Shown here: piece by piece, positions 46,427 through 56,120 of the stretch
Layout of the letters: each line of letters begins with the position of its first letter
Numbering within the stretch: the stretch's first letter is position 1
Source of the DNA: Lactobacillus sp. ESL0677
GTDB taxonomy: Bacteria > Bacillota > Bacilli > Lactobacillales > Lactobacillaceae
Length of the DNA stretch: 64,000 nt
NCBI RefSeq assembly: GCF_029392875.1
Contig: NZ_CP113946.1
Span: 1,860,001 to 1,924,000 of the forward strand
Direction of reading: 5' to 3'
Program-made: the position numbers and the translations under genes
The notes under the pieces: generated by a model
What the model was told of the DNA's origin: nothing
What the model saw: the letters and a program-made list of their open reading frames with translations, nothing else
The model's database searches: none

Positions 46427-47200
46427 CTATTCTAAATACATCTGCCTTAATTGAGGTAGGTCATCTGCAGTAAAGCCCAACTGTTTTTTGAAGAAGCTAG
46501 CAAAGTCGCCCCAGCCGCCGCGGATGGTCTCTGTAATGCCGCGAATTGCAATGCCCTCACCCTTAGTAACGTTCATCTTTGCAACCATTTGCGAAATATC
46601 ATCATTACTTGGCAATTGCTTAGAAATAGCAAAATCGTATAGTTCGTTGGTCAATAAATAATCGCGGGCAATTGTATCATCGTCAACGCCTAAAGCCATT
46701 AAAATTAAGGCAGACACCATGCCAGTCCTATCTTTACCTGCACTGCAATGATAGACAAGTGCCTCATCCTGTGGTAATTCCAGTAATTGCGCAAAAATGC
46801 GGGCAAAAATATCCTGACTATGCGGACTAAGAAGGGTTTGCTGGTATATGCGCCCGATAAAATTATCCTTCATATCTGGAATATGATGCAAAAAGCGGTA
46901 TACCTTACGGTCATTTTGCTGATCCGCAATATTTTCAGAATAAACGGGAACATCAATAAATTCTCGTTTAGGCCATGACTTATCAGGGGAAGACTCTTTT
47001 TCATAGGCCGAACGCAAATCACAATCAACGGTCACGTGCATCGCAGCTAGCTTTTGCTGGTCTTGCGGCGTAAGTGAACTCAGTGAATCCGAGCGATAAA
47101 TTTTATTCCATTTAACTGTTTGACCATTTTCAGTTTGATAACCGCCAACATCCCTAAAATTAAGTGGGCCATCAAGAGCTACAATTCGTTCATGTGCCAT
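46427..47200 (-). CDS. Tyrosine protein phosphatase (DSP-like), second copy
   Basis: A 257-residue paralogue of the protein at 1813. P-loop: VYHCSAGKDRTGMVSALIL; N-terminal block GPLNFRDVGGYQTENGQTV; and TVDCDLRSAYEKES with the general-acid-region Asp. Overall similarity to the first copy is plain in the motif blocks but low elsewhere, so they probably differ in target. It is placed between glpK and malR in one orientation with gaps of 33 and 9 nt and no terminator, so it is probably co-transcribed with them. Confidence 0.88.
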   Translation of the reverse strand: MAHERIVALDGPLNFRDVGGYQTENGQTVKWNKIYRSDSLSSLTPQDQQKLAAMHVTVDCDLRSAYEKESSPDKSWPKREFIDVPVYSENIADQQNDRKVYRFLHHIPDMKDNFIGRIYQQTLLSPHSQDIFARIFAQLLELPQDEALVYHCSAGKDRTGMVSALILMALGVDDDTIARDYLLTNELYDFAISKQLPSNDDISQMVAKMNVTKGEGIAIRGITETIRGGWGDFASFFKKQLGFTADDLPQLRQMYLE

Positions 47201-47233
47201 TAGTTTTCACTTCTTTTCACTTAGGCCAACTTG

Positions 47234-48775
<1,542 letters not shown>

Positions 48776-48874
48776 TTACTTATCTAGCTGTGATTTTACA
48801 AGAAATAATTATATCATTGGTACCCTTTTAAGTTATACTGTGAAGTAAAGTTTTGACTGAAAGAAGGTAGTATA

Positions 48875-49687
48875 TTGAAGAAAGAAATTATCGCATTAAC
48901 AATCGCAGGCAACGACAGTGACGGCAGTGCTGGAATGACAGCTGACTTGCACTCATTTTATGCCCGCGGTGTGTATGGCATGGGACTATTAACCGCCGCG
49001 GTTGCTGGCAATACTACCGGTATTTACGCACAGGAAGTTATGCCACTTACATTCATTCAAAAGCAGTTCACGGTTTTGAACGAAGATTTTAAAATTGACG
49101 CATTAAAGACTGGTATGCTGGCTAATAAGGAAGTTATCAGCTGTGTTGCCGCTAATTTGCACAAATACGACATGGGGAAGATTGTCCTTGATCCCGTTAT
49201 CATGACTAAGCATGGCAATACCCTACTTGACGATGACGCATATCAAGCCTTTTTAGATGAATTATTACCAATGGCTGACATCATCACACCCAATTTCTAT
49301 GAGCAACAAAAGTTGACTGGTCTCGACCTTAATAATATAGACGAAATTAAGCAGGGTGCACGCAAATTACAACAAATGGGCGCTAAAAATGTCCTAATGA
49401 AGGGGCGCCATGACGATAATACTCAAGAAGCAGTTACTGATATTCTATTAACTGCTGATGGCGAATTTTATGAGTTCACCAAGCCCTTTATTGATACCAA
49501 CCGGATTAACGGTACTGGTGATACTTTATCTGCTGTCATCGCAGCCGAGCTAGCCAAAGGTAAGTCTATTATCGATAGTGTTAAAATCGCTAAAGACTTT
49601 ACTTATGAAGCAATCGCTCACCCAATCGCTGTTGGTTCCAAGTATGGACCAATCAATCATTTTGCAGCACAGCAAGACACGAAGTAA
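48875..49687 (+). CDS. PfkB-type pyridoxal/HMP kinase (PdxK/ThiD family)
   Basis: A 270-residue ribokinase-fold kinase. The start ALTIAGNDSDGSAGMTADLH matches the ThiD/PdxK active-site strand (usually SGSDSGGGAGIQAD), with DPVIMTKHGNTLL in the middle and the anion-hole/catalytic motif INGTGDTLSAVIAAELAKG. The nearest named relatives are pyridoxine/pyridoxal kinases of Gram-positives; whether the substrate is vitamin B6 or hydroxymethylpyrimidine cannot be decided. The start is TTG at 48875 with GAAGG 7 nt upstream. It diverges from glpK. Confidence 0.87.
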   Translation: MKKEIIALTIAGNDSDGSAGMTADLHSFYARGVYGMGLLTAAVAGNTTGIYAQEVMPLTFIQKQFTVLNEDFKIDALKTGMLANKEVISCVAANLHKYDMGKIVLDPVIMTKHGNTLLDDDAYQAFLDELLPMADIITPNFYEQQKLTGLDLNNIDEIKQGARKLQQMGAKNVLMKGRHDDNTQEAVTDILLTADGEFYEFTKPFIDTNRINGTGDTLSAVIAAELAKGKSIIDSVKIAKDFTYEAIAHPIAVGSKYGPINHFAAQQDTK

Positions 49688-49804
49688 TTATTTATTAAAA
49701 GTAATAACCAAATTCTATTCGCTTTTTGTTATAATTAAGAAACGTAGAAAAGTTAAAAAGGGCGGTGGCTACCGTTTGAAAGAAGATGATGCTTATGGCA
49801 TTTA

Positions 49805-49891
49805 ATGGACCAATACTCCAATCTCTTAATAGAAAGGTCAGTCACGTTTCTCGTTGATTTGTTGACGTACATCGACAATCGCAAGAAATAA
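49805..49891 (+). CDS. Putative holin-like type I toxin peptide (Hol_Tox type), possibly decayed
   Basis: A 28-residue frame starts MDQYSNLLIERSV and ends TFLVDLLTYIDNRKK, a short hydrophobic segment with a basic tail as in Hol_Tox peptides. The upstream GGTGGCTACCG and GAAAGAAGATGATGC are a degraded form of the GAAAGGAGGTGATGC leader I know from these loci. The usual start at that site (ATG at 49795) is in another frame and stops early, so the gene may be frameshifted, or the ATG at 49805 may be used. A strong hairpin terminator follows. Confidence 0.45.
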   Translation: MDQYSNLLIERSVTFLVDLLTYIDNRKK

Positions 49892-49903
49892 CTGCAAACA
49901 AAA

Positions 49904-49944
49904 ACGCCCTGACTAATAACTTGACAGTTACAGGGCGTATTTTA
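49904..49944. terminator. Terminator after the holin-like frame
   Basis: ACGCCCTG / CAGGGCGT arms around a 19-nt loop, with A run before and TATTTT after; could serve transcripts from both sides, as in toxin/antitoxin-RNA loci. Confidence 0.75.
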
Positions 49945-49993
49945 AAAAATACAATCCAGTAGCCACCGTCCTTTGAAGACGGCTCTACGTAGA

Positions 49994-50027
49994 GAAGTTC
50001 TATTGGTAGTAGGACTTCTTTTTATTT
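49994..50027 (+). terminator. Second terminator of the toxin-like locus
   Basis: GAAGTTC / GGACTTC stem followed by TTTTTATTT, 20 nt beyond the 3' arm of the inverted repeat. Confidence 0.7.
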
Positions 50028-50243
50028 ATACCGACATTGTAACATGATTAAAATTGGTGTGCAATTTTGCAACAAATTAAGTTAGCAATGATTTTTAATA
50101 TATTATAATCTATCGAAGTTCAGAATTAATAAGTGCGAATTGCTACATCTTAAAAAATAGTTAATTCGAATAATAATTACTATCTTCCTTTGCCGGACAC
50201 AAGCTATTTAAGCTATACTAAGAGCAAGATGAAAGGTTGAGAC

Positions 50244-50912
50244 ATGATGGCTGACAAGACAATTAAAATTGCTTATTTATATGAAGACTTAATGAACACC
50301 TATGGTGATTCGGGCGATGTTAAAATTATTCGTTACCTATTAAAAAAGCAGAATTACACCACTCAGGTTGATAATGTTTCCTTAGGTGATCCGTTCAATG
50401 CCTTTGATTATGACTTTGTCTTTTTCGGTGGTGGTCAAGACTTTGAGCAAACCGTTGTTGCTAAAGACTTACCACGACACAAAGAAACTTTAACTGATTA
50501 TATTAATGCCGGCCATCCAATGCTTGGCGTTTGTGGTGGTTACCAACTTGTTGGCACATATTATAAAACAATTGGTGGCACTACAATTAAAGGATTAGAT
50601 ATTTTACCATTCCACACCGTTTTTAAAGCCGATAAGCGCATGATTGGCGACACTCACTACACTACACAATGGGGCGAGGTTAAAGCGTTTGAAAATCATT
50701 CAGGACAAACCTATTTTGATAGTCAAGAGCTGCAACCATTGGGTAAAATGATTACTGGTTATGGTAATAACCCTCAAGATGGGCTTGAGGGCTTGCATTA
50801 TCACAACTTCATTGGAACATACTCTCATGGGCCAATTTTGCGTAACTTAAATGTTGCTAACGCGATTGTTAAGATGGTACTTGATTGGCATCAAGAACGT
50901 ATAGCTGATTAA
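50244..50912 (+). CDS. gatD: GatD-type glutamine amidotransferase (lipid II amidation subunit)
   Basis: A 222-residue class I (CobB/CobQ-like) amidotransferase. KIAYLYEDLMNTYGDSGDVK at the start is typical of GatD; the catalytic Cys lies in PMLGVCGGYQLVGTYY and a conserved His in GLHYHNFIGTYSHGPILRN. GatD supplies ammonia to MurT, which amidates the second residue of the peptidoglycan stem. murT is normally the preceding gene, but here there is none within the window on either side. AAAGG lies 7 nt before the ATG; a strong terminator follows. Confidence 0.9.
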   Translation: MMADKTIKIAYLYEDLMNTYGDSGDVKIIRYLLKKQNYTTQVDNVSLGDPFNAFDYDFVFFGGGQDFEQTVVAKDLPRHKETLTDYINAGHPMLGVCGGYQLVGTYYKTIGGTTIKGLDILPFHTVFKADKRMIGDTHYTTQWGEVKAFENHSGQTYFDSQELQPLGKMITGYGNNPQDGLEGLHYHNFIGTYSHGPILRNLNVANAIVKMVLDWHQERIAD

Positions 50913-50921
50913 ATTAATAAT

Positions 50922-50960
50922 AATCAAAAAAGCAACCCTCAAAGGATTGCTTTTTTGATT
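50922..50960. terminator. Bidirectional terminator between gatD and cas6e-2
   Basis: AATCAAAAAAGCAA / TTGCTTTTTTGATT with an internal CC/GG pair. It ends both gatD and the second cas cassette. Confidence 0.92.
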
Positions 50961-50967
50961 TCAAATA

Positions 50968-51582
50968 TTATTCAGCTAAAGGAATAACTGTCATGAGGCC
51001 CATGCCAAAAATTTTTTCTAGACCTATGCCATTAGTTAAAGCCTGCTTAAACAAGTTAACATCCTTAACTCGCAGCTTACCCATAAATGTGACTCTACTA
51101 AGACGCACTCTACGGCCATCTCGATGCAGTGCAACTGGCCACTCACGACTAGTAATTTTAAACTCAGAACGTTTTAACTGGAAGCCAGCTTTTTCTGCTT
51201 GCTCAATAAGCCATTGTGCCTGATCTTTCACAGTAATCGATGGTGTTACCTTCCCTTCAGCCGACTTAAATGATGGATTAGCAGTTAACTGAAAGTTCAT
51301 TAGTTGATCGAACTCAATACTATCTAAAAACTTATCATAGTTTTTAGTAACTACAGTACCTAAACGTGAAAGCAGAATACTATCTGGCTTATTTTGACTA
51401 ACGATTAACAAATAATTTTTGTTCACTAAACGGTCAAGCCGCCATAGGTGGGGCATTTGCTCTTTTGAATCAATCTCATCAGGAAAGCTCTGCTCTACCC
51501 AATCGTGAAACGCAGAAAGTTGCGTTAATTTCTTAGCATTACGCCAATTATTAACATCAATTTCAACTCTTGATAGATACAT
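50968..51582 (-). CDS. cas6e: Second Cas6e crRNA endoribonuclease
   Basis: A 204-residue Cas6e (CasE) paralogue. It keeps the catalytic His26 in LTQLSAFHDWVEQSFPDEI, the RRVRLSRVTFMGKL strand and the Gly-rich C-terminal loop [14 protein letters not shown], so it should be active on a stem-loop repeat. By eye about half of residues match the operon Cas6e at 57074; the repeat-contacting central region differs most. The start is MYLSRVE at 51582, after GGGAG; the ATG at 51600 is too far upstream. It follows cas7-2 by 47 nt. It was not formed by a recent duplication. Confidence 0.88.
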   Translation of the reverse strand: MYLSRVEIDVNNWRNAKKLTQLSAFHDWVEQSFPDEIDSKEQMPHLWRLDRLVNKNYLLIVSQNKPDSILLSRLGTVVTKNYDKFLDSIEFDQLMNFQLTANPSFKSAEGKVTPSITVKDQAQWLIEQAEKAGFQLKRSEFKITSREWPVALHRDGRRVRLSRVTFMGKLRVKDVNLFKQALTNGIGLEKIFGMGLMTVIPLAE

Positions 51583-51629
51583 TTTCGCTCCCTTCAACAA
51601 CTTTAATGTCTGCTTAAAAAGCAGCCAAT

Positions 51630-52730
51630 TTAGTCATCAACATCTTCGCTTTGCATTGCTTTAGTCAATGCATCAGTAACTTGCTTCAATAAATCTGATA
51701 AGTTACCAGCTTGATTGTTAATTCTTGAAGGATGGTTTGTGAGTATTACATTCATCAACGGTTCTTCGACAAATCTCTTAGTTGCCATGTATTCATCTTC
51801 TAGTCTCATAATTGACTTAGAAATGCAGTCTTTTTTGGAGATAATTGGTTCTTCAAAAGCAGAAGCCAAATTAATTGGTGTACCCTCTCTTAAAGTAATC
51901 ATGATGTAATTTGGTAAAGTCTTATTAGCAAATGTCATGCGTGCAGTTGTAGGCATTGAAAGAATAAAGGCCTTAACAAATTCTGCAACACTCTTAACAA
52001 TATCTCCACCATTAAGGTTATTAGCCAAAGTATTAACACTTACATTAGCATAACGATACAAAATTGCTGAATCATATTCAACTGCACCAAGCATATCAAC
52101 ATCAGTTGCCTTATCTGGGTGTGAATCATCAAATGCTGTAAAGTAATCGTACTCCGATTTGATCTCATGTGTTGAAATTGCATGTGCTACTTGGGCTGCT
52201 GCGCTAACATTCAATCTTGGATTATCTGCAACAATGCGACCAAATAAAGCCAAGTCTAAAGAATTATTAGTTTGCAAAATCCGTGTAACATCATTTTTAG
52301 CATTTCGATCAGTAAAATTATCATGAGTTAAGGCATACTGTGCCAATTTTTCAATTTGATCAGGACTAATCATCAAATAGGTATCGGTCAAAACTCTACC
52401 AGTACTTTGGTCCCGCTTAAATTTAAGTCCAGCTGCACCTAAAGTAGCAATTGACTTGTCGATTGCTGAATTAGCATCTAAAGATCCATCTAAAGCAGTT
52501 AGCTTGTAAGCCAACAACTCGGCAACTTCTTTAGTCTTTGTTGCAACTGCAGCATTTTCAGCTTTAAAGAAATCATGTACAGCCTTTTGCCAATTTTGTG
52601 CAGAAACTCGTGCACGTGTTACTCCACCATAAAACGCGGTCTTTGATGCACCAGTAGAATCTTGATTAATATTAAAAGACGGTACTTTCTGTAATATATT
52701 CAGATCAAGATATAAATTCGTATTACTCAT
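51630..52730 (-). CDS. cas7: Second Cas7e Cascade backbone protein
   Basis: A 366-residue Cas7e (Cse4/CasC) paralogue. It starts NLYLDLNILQKVPSFNINQD, keeps YGGVTRARVSAQNWQKA, the NPRLNVSAAAQVAHAISTHE block, and PNYIMITLREGTPINLASAF. By eye about half of residues match the operon Cas7 at 58401; the largest differences are at about residues 58-120, which lack the lysine-rich insertion of the other copy. In Cascade six Cas7 subunits coat the crRNA. No cse1, cse2 or cas5 accompanies it. AAGGAG lies 9 nt before the ATG. Confidence 0.92.
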   Translation of the reverse strand: MSNTNLYLDLNILQKVPSFNINQDSTGASKTAFYGGVTRARVSAQNWQKAVHDFFKAENAAVATKTKEVAELLAYKLTALDGSLDANSAIDKSIATLGAAGLKFKRDQSTGRVLTDTYLMISPDQIEKLAQYALTHDNFTDRNAKNDVTRILQTNNSLDLALFGRIVADNPRLNVSAAAQVAHAISTHEIKSEYDYFTAFDDSHPDKATDVDMLGAVEYDSAILYRYANVSVNTLANNLNGGDIVKSVAEFVKAFILSMPTTARMTFANKTLPNYIMITLREGTPINLASAFEEPIISKKDCISKSIMRLEDEYMATKRFVEEPLMNVILTNHPSRINNQAGNLSDLLKQVTDALTKAMQSEDVDD

Positions 52731-53382
52731 TCCAATTACTCCTTTTCAGTATTGTTGACCATGTATTTTAAACATTGTCCAGCCTGCACATAATTATATG
52801 CAGGATACTCACAAACTGCTAAGATTTACCTAATTTACTGATATGCCAGCTTTCAACTTACCTAAACACAATATAACACTTTATTAAAAGTGCTTCGTAT
52901 ATATTTAAAGTATTTTTTAAATAATTTAAGAATTGAATAAAAGCCTTAATTTATTCGTCAACATACTCTTTATAAAAATATATTATGTAATAAAATCAAT
53001 TTTTTTGCAAGCTATTTAGCAAAAGCTAAATATAGTATACAAGCGATTTTTCATTTAGCAAATTAGCTAAAAAGTTGATATTGATGAGCTGTAAAGTGTA
53101 TTTACATTTTATAACTGGTCATATTATATTATAGTATTTTAGTTATTTCTGCTCTTCAATAACGTTAAATATAATTATTCATAAATTAATCTTAATATCT
53201 ATTATTAATATACTAAATTTAATAAAATTTTATAAACAAAAAGCGCCAATACTATATTGGTACAAAAAAATTACAAATTATCCAATTTTAAAACTAATTT
53301 TTATCAATAGCTACTTTTCAAGCTTTTAATAGTATCAAGTAAAACTAGTGTCGCTGAAAAAGAGTAATTATCAGACTAGGCC
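52731..53382. other. AT-rich intergenic control region between the small membrane gene and cas7-2
   Basis: About 650 nt without a gene. On the minus strand it holds a hairpin GTACCAATATAGTATTGGCG before TTTTTG (about 53242-53263, a weak terminator), an A+T tract with TATAAT-like boxes near 53120, the promoter with two dyads at 53015-53071, and a hairpin CCTGCATA...TATGTGCAGG at 52783-52804 in the cas7-2 leader. Base composition is clearly more AT-rich than the cas genes. Confidence 0.5.
53015..53071 (-). promoter_or_regulatory. Promoter with two identical-arm dyads upstream of cas7-2
   Basis: Minus strand: TTTAGC-TAATTT-GCTAAA (53071-53054) includes the -35 box TTGCTA; after 16 nt comes TATACT (53039-53034); then TTTAGC-TTTT-GCTAAA (53030-53015) covers the expected start of transcription. 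The dyad centres are 40 bp apart, about four helical turns, a layout typical of cooperative repression. Confidence 0.55.
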
Positions 53383-53556
53383 TCAATATTTTTCACGTAT
53401 TTTCTTATCTCGATAATGGTCTATTATGCAAATTATGATAAACACAACGATTACAAGCTCCATCACATGAACCCAATTGATTGATAAAATTATGTAAAAA
53501 ATAAATAGGAACAGTAGACCGCTAAATGTTAAAATTTCCGAAAAAAGTTTTTTCAT
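53383..53556 (-). CDS. Small two-helix membrane protein at the trailer end of the CRISPR array
   Basis: A 57-residue protein beginning MKKLFSEILTFSGL. Two hydrophobic segments (SGLLFLFIFYIILSINWV and MELVIVVFIIICIIDHY) are followed by a basic tail RDKKIREKY. The start at 53556 is preferred to the in-frame ATG at 53622 because AGAGG lies 9 nt upstream and the longer form would read through the last CRISPR repeat. It lies 22 nt downstream of the degenerate terminal repeat, on the same strand, so read-through of the array transcript would include it. I do not recognise the family. Confidence 0.6.
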   Translation of the reverse strand: MKKLFSEILTFSGLLFLFIFYIILSINWVHVMELVIVVFIIICIIDHYRDKKIREKY

Positions 53557-53577
53557 TGTCTTTAACCTCTGATTTAG

Positions 53578-55195
53578 AACTGACTCACACAAATGTGGGG
53601 AATACCAGAAGATGCAGATCACGCAAGTAAACTACACGGGATCACCCCCACGCATGTGGGGAATACCGCTTATTTGAGCCAGAGGGAGTTTTGAGCGAGG
53701 GATCACCCTCACCCATGTGGGGAATACTCTGCTTTGTATTTTTGCTTTTCAACAACCACAGGATTACCCCCACGCATGTGGGGAATACTTGGTAAGATTT
53801 TGCAAACCGCTACTGCTAGCGGGATCACCCCCACGCATGTGGGGAATACTATACAAGAATACAAACAAGAATACTTAAATTTGGGATCACCCCCACGCAT
53901 GTGGGGAATACAACAATTTAAAAATGTGTATTTAAGTTGTGTATTAGGATCACCCCCACGCATGTGGGGAATACTTGAGTTATTCTTGTTTGTTTGTAGC
54001 GTTAGGAGGATCACCCCCACGCATGTGGGGAATACCAAGCAGAGGTGGAAGCAATACATACTACCTTAGGATCACCCCCACGCATGTGGGGAATAAGATA
54101 GTGTATGATAATATGGTATGAGGAGGTAAGGATCACCCCCACGCATGTGGGGAATACGCCTGTTGACCGCCATAATTCATATTTTGACCAGGATCACCCC
54201 CACGCATGTGGGGAATACTGGTCTACAACGTTTTTCATAGTGTCCGCTATGGGGATCACCCCCACGCATGTGGGGAATACAAGATGACGATTTAAAAGCT
54301 AATGCACAATTCAGGATCACCCCCACGCATGTGGGGAATACAGCAAACAAAAAAGGACAGTCTTATCACTTTGGGATCACCCCCACGCATGTGGGGAATA
54401 CCGATCAAGTTTTTCTTGCTCATTTTTGATTTTAGGATCACCCCCACGCATGTGGGGAATACTTTGTACAATCTAGCCGCTTACTCAAGGTGTTAGGATC
54501 ACCCCCACGCATGTGGGGAATACAAAGCCTTTTGGAGCAACAAATAGTGATTGGTAGGATCACCCCCACGCATGTGGGGAATACAAGAAAGCTTTAACTG
54601 GCAGCCAAAAGATGACGGGATCACCCCCACGCATGTGGGGAATACTAAAGCCCAATAGCGATATTGTATTTAGTTCTAGGATCACCCCCACGCATGTGGG
54701 GAATACTCAACTAACTATACTAACAATTTAAAAATATGTAGGATCACCCCCACGCATGTGGGGAATACAGGGGCAAAAAGAAGCCGATAAGCAAGACAGC
54801 AGGATCACCCCCACGCATGTGGGGAATACTGTATGCACTATCAGATGATTCTGGATTATTAGGGATCACCCCCACGCATGTGGGGAATACATAAAAAGTA
54901 TATTTTGGACGATTTTCCACGAAGGATCACCCCCACGCATGTGGGGAATACTATAGCGATATGCGCTAATTAAGGAGTTTTATAGGATCACCCCCACGCA
55001 TGTGGGGAATACACACTTGCTTATCAATGTGGCCATCGTTGTATAGGATCACCCCCACGCATGTGGGGAATACTAACGTCGTTAGCGAGATAACCGGGCA
55101 AATTGAGGATCACCCCCACGCATGTGGGGAATACTATGTGACCCCGACGTTGATTTAATTTTTAGTAGGATCACCCCCACGCATGTGGGGAATAC
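53578..55195 (-). CRISPR. Type I-E CRISPR array, 27 repeats and 26 spacers
   Basis: The 28-bp repeat on the plus strand is GGATCACCCCCACG followed by CATGTGGGGAATAC; the transcribed (minus) form begins GTATTCCCC and ends GTGATCC, with stem CCCCAC-ATGC-GTGGGG. Repeat period is 60-63 bp; spacers are mostly 33 nt (32-35). The repeat at 53578 is degenerate in one half, which marks the leader-distal end; repeats at 53700, 53761 and 54069 each carry one or two substitutions, all in the old end. The leader side is at 55195, only 29 nt from the cas2 stop. Spacers at 53912 and 54707 overlap in target sequence. Confidence 0.98.
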
Positions 55196-55224
55196 AGTAA
55201 AAGATCCCTATGATACCAGTATTC

Positions 55225-56120
55225 CTAAAATTTGATCCTACCGTTTTTCATTAGTTTGTTCGCTAATTCCATTGTAGCCTGAGCATCAGATAATGCATTA
55301 TGTGGCTGCAAATTTTCAATATTATAAAACTTTAATACTGTCGCCAACTGATAGTTATCAAGAAACTTTTCGGTTTTCTTAACTATCGCCATTAAGTCAA
55401 TTGTTTTATTATCTAATTCTGCTAAGTTACAAGCAATTAGGCCACAAGACAAAAACGTTTCATCAAAATGAAAATTATACCCCATTAAAACAGAAGACTT
55501 GATAAAATCTTTTAGCTGAACAAGAGCTGAACTAAGTGGTATTCCATTATCTGCCAACGTCTTTTCAGTTATGCCCGTAAGCTCGGTTATCGGTTTGGGT
55601 ATTTTTTGATCGATTTTAATTAATTGATCAAATTTTTGATAACTACCATCTTTTAGCTTTTTAACAGCACCTATTGAAATAATTTGATCACGACCAGCTT
55701 TTAATCCTGTTGTTTCGAGATCCAATACAGTAATTTCTGGCTGTGAAATTTTAGCGTGCACCTTTTTCTGATTATGTGCCATCACTTTTGCACGATGAAA
55801 TTTAGCTGCATTACTGAAGCCATGCTTTATAGTTTGTGGCATATTATCAACATTCAGCCGCATTACTAACGGAATACCATCATAGTCAACAACATCATAA
55901 TTTCGTCGTGTCGTTTTAATTTCGTAGCCCAACTCGGTATTGGTGCTATAAACCATAGTTGCTTCGCCACTGCCAATATTTTTCTCTACTCGTTGCCACA
56001 ATAAATCGCGTATTCTTGCACTAACATTGCCAACATAGACACCTGTTTGTACTTCTTGATACCACTTAGTAAGATCGCCTCGCAATGATTGTGGTACTTT
56101 AGTTAAGGTAACTACAATCA

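Larger units (their letters stand above)
49760..49971 (+). repeat. Inverted repeat pair bracketing a holin-like toxin reading frame
   Basis: GGGCGGTGGCTACCG (49760-49774) is complementary to CAGTAGCCACCGTCC (49957-49971) with two differences. In one transcript the 5' and 3' ends could pair and hide the translation signals near 49782-49804, as known for type I toxin mRNAs. The 49700-50240 stretch otherwise holds only the toxin frame and two terminators. Confidence 0.55.

Noticed and set aside
49578..49805. 75-residue frame overlapping the 3' end of the kinase gene, with a basic tail KKRRKVKKGGGYRLKED
   Set aside because: It overlaps the kinase in another frame; the tail is the translation of the toxin-locus leader.
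52740..53577. Possible CRISPR leader on the AT-rich low-coordinate side of the array
   Set aside because: The repeat next to it is the degenerate one, substituted repeats cluster at this end, and repeat orientation puts transcription from the cas2 side.
53709..54496. Long reading frames through the CRISPR array with repeated SPPRMWGI or IPHMRGGDP words
   Set aside because: These are translations of the 28-bp repeats and spacers; no ribosome site is present and the repeat structure explains them.
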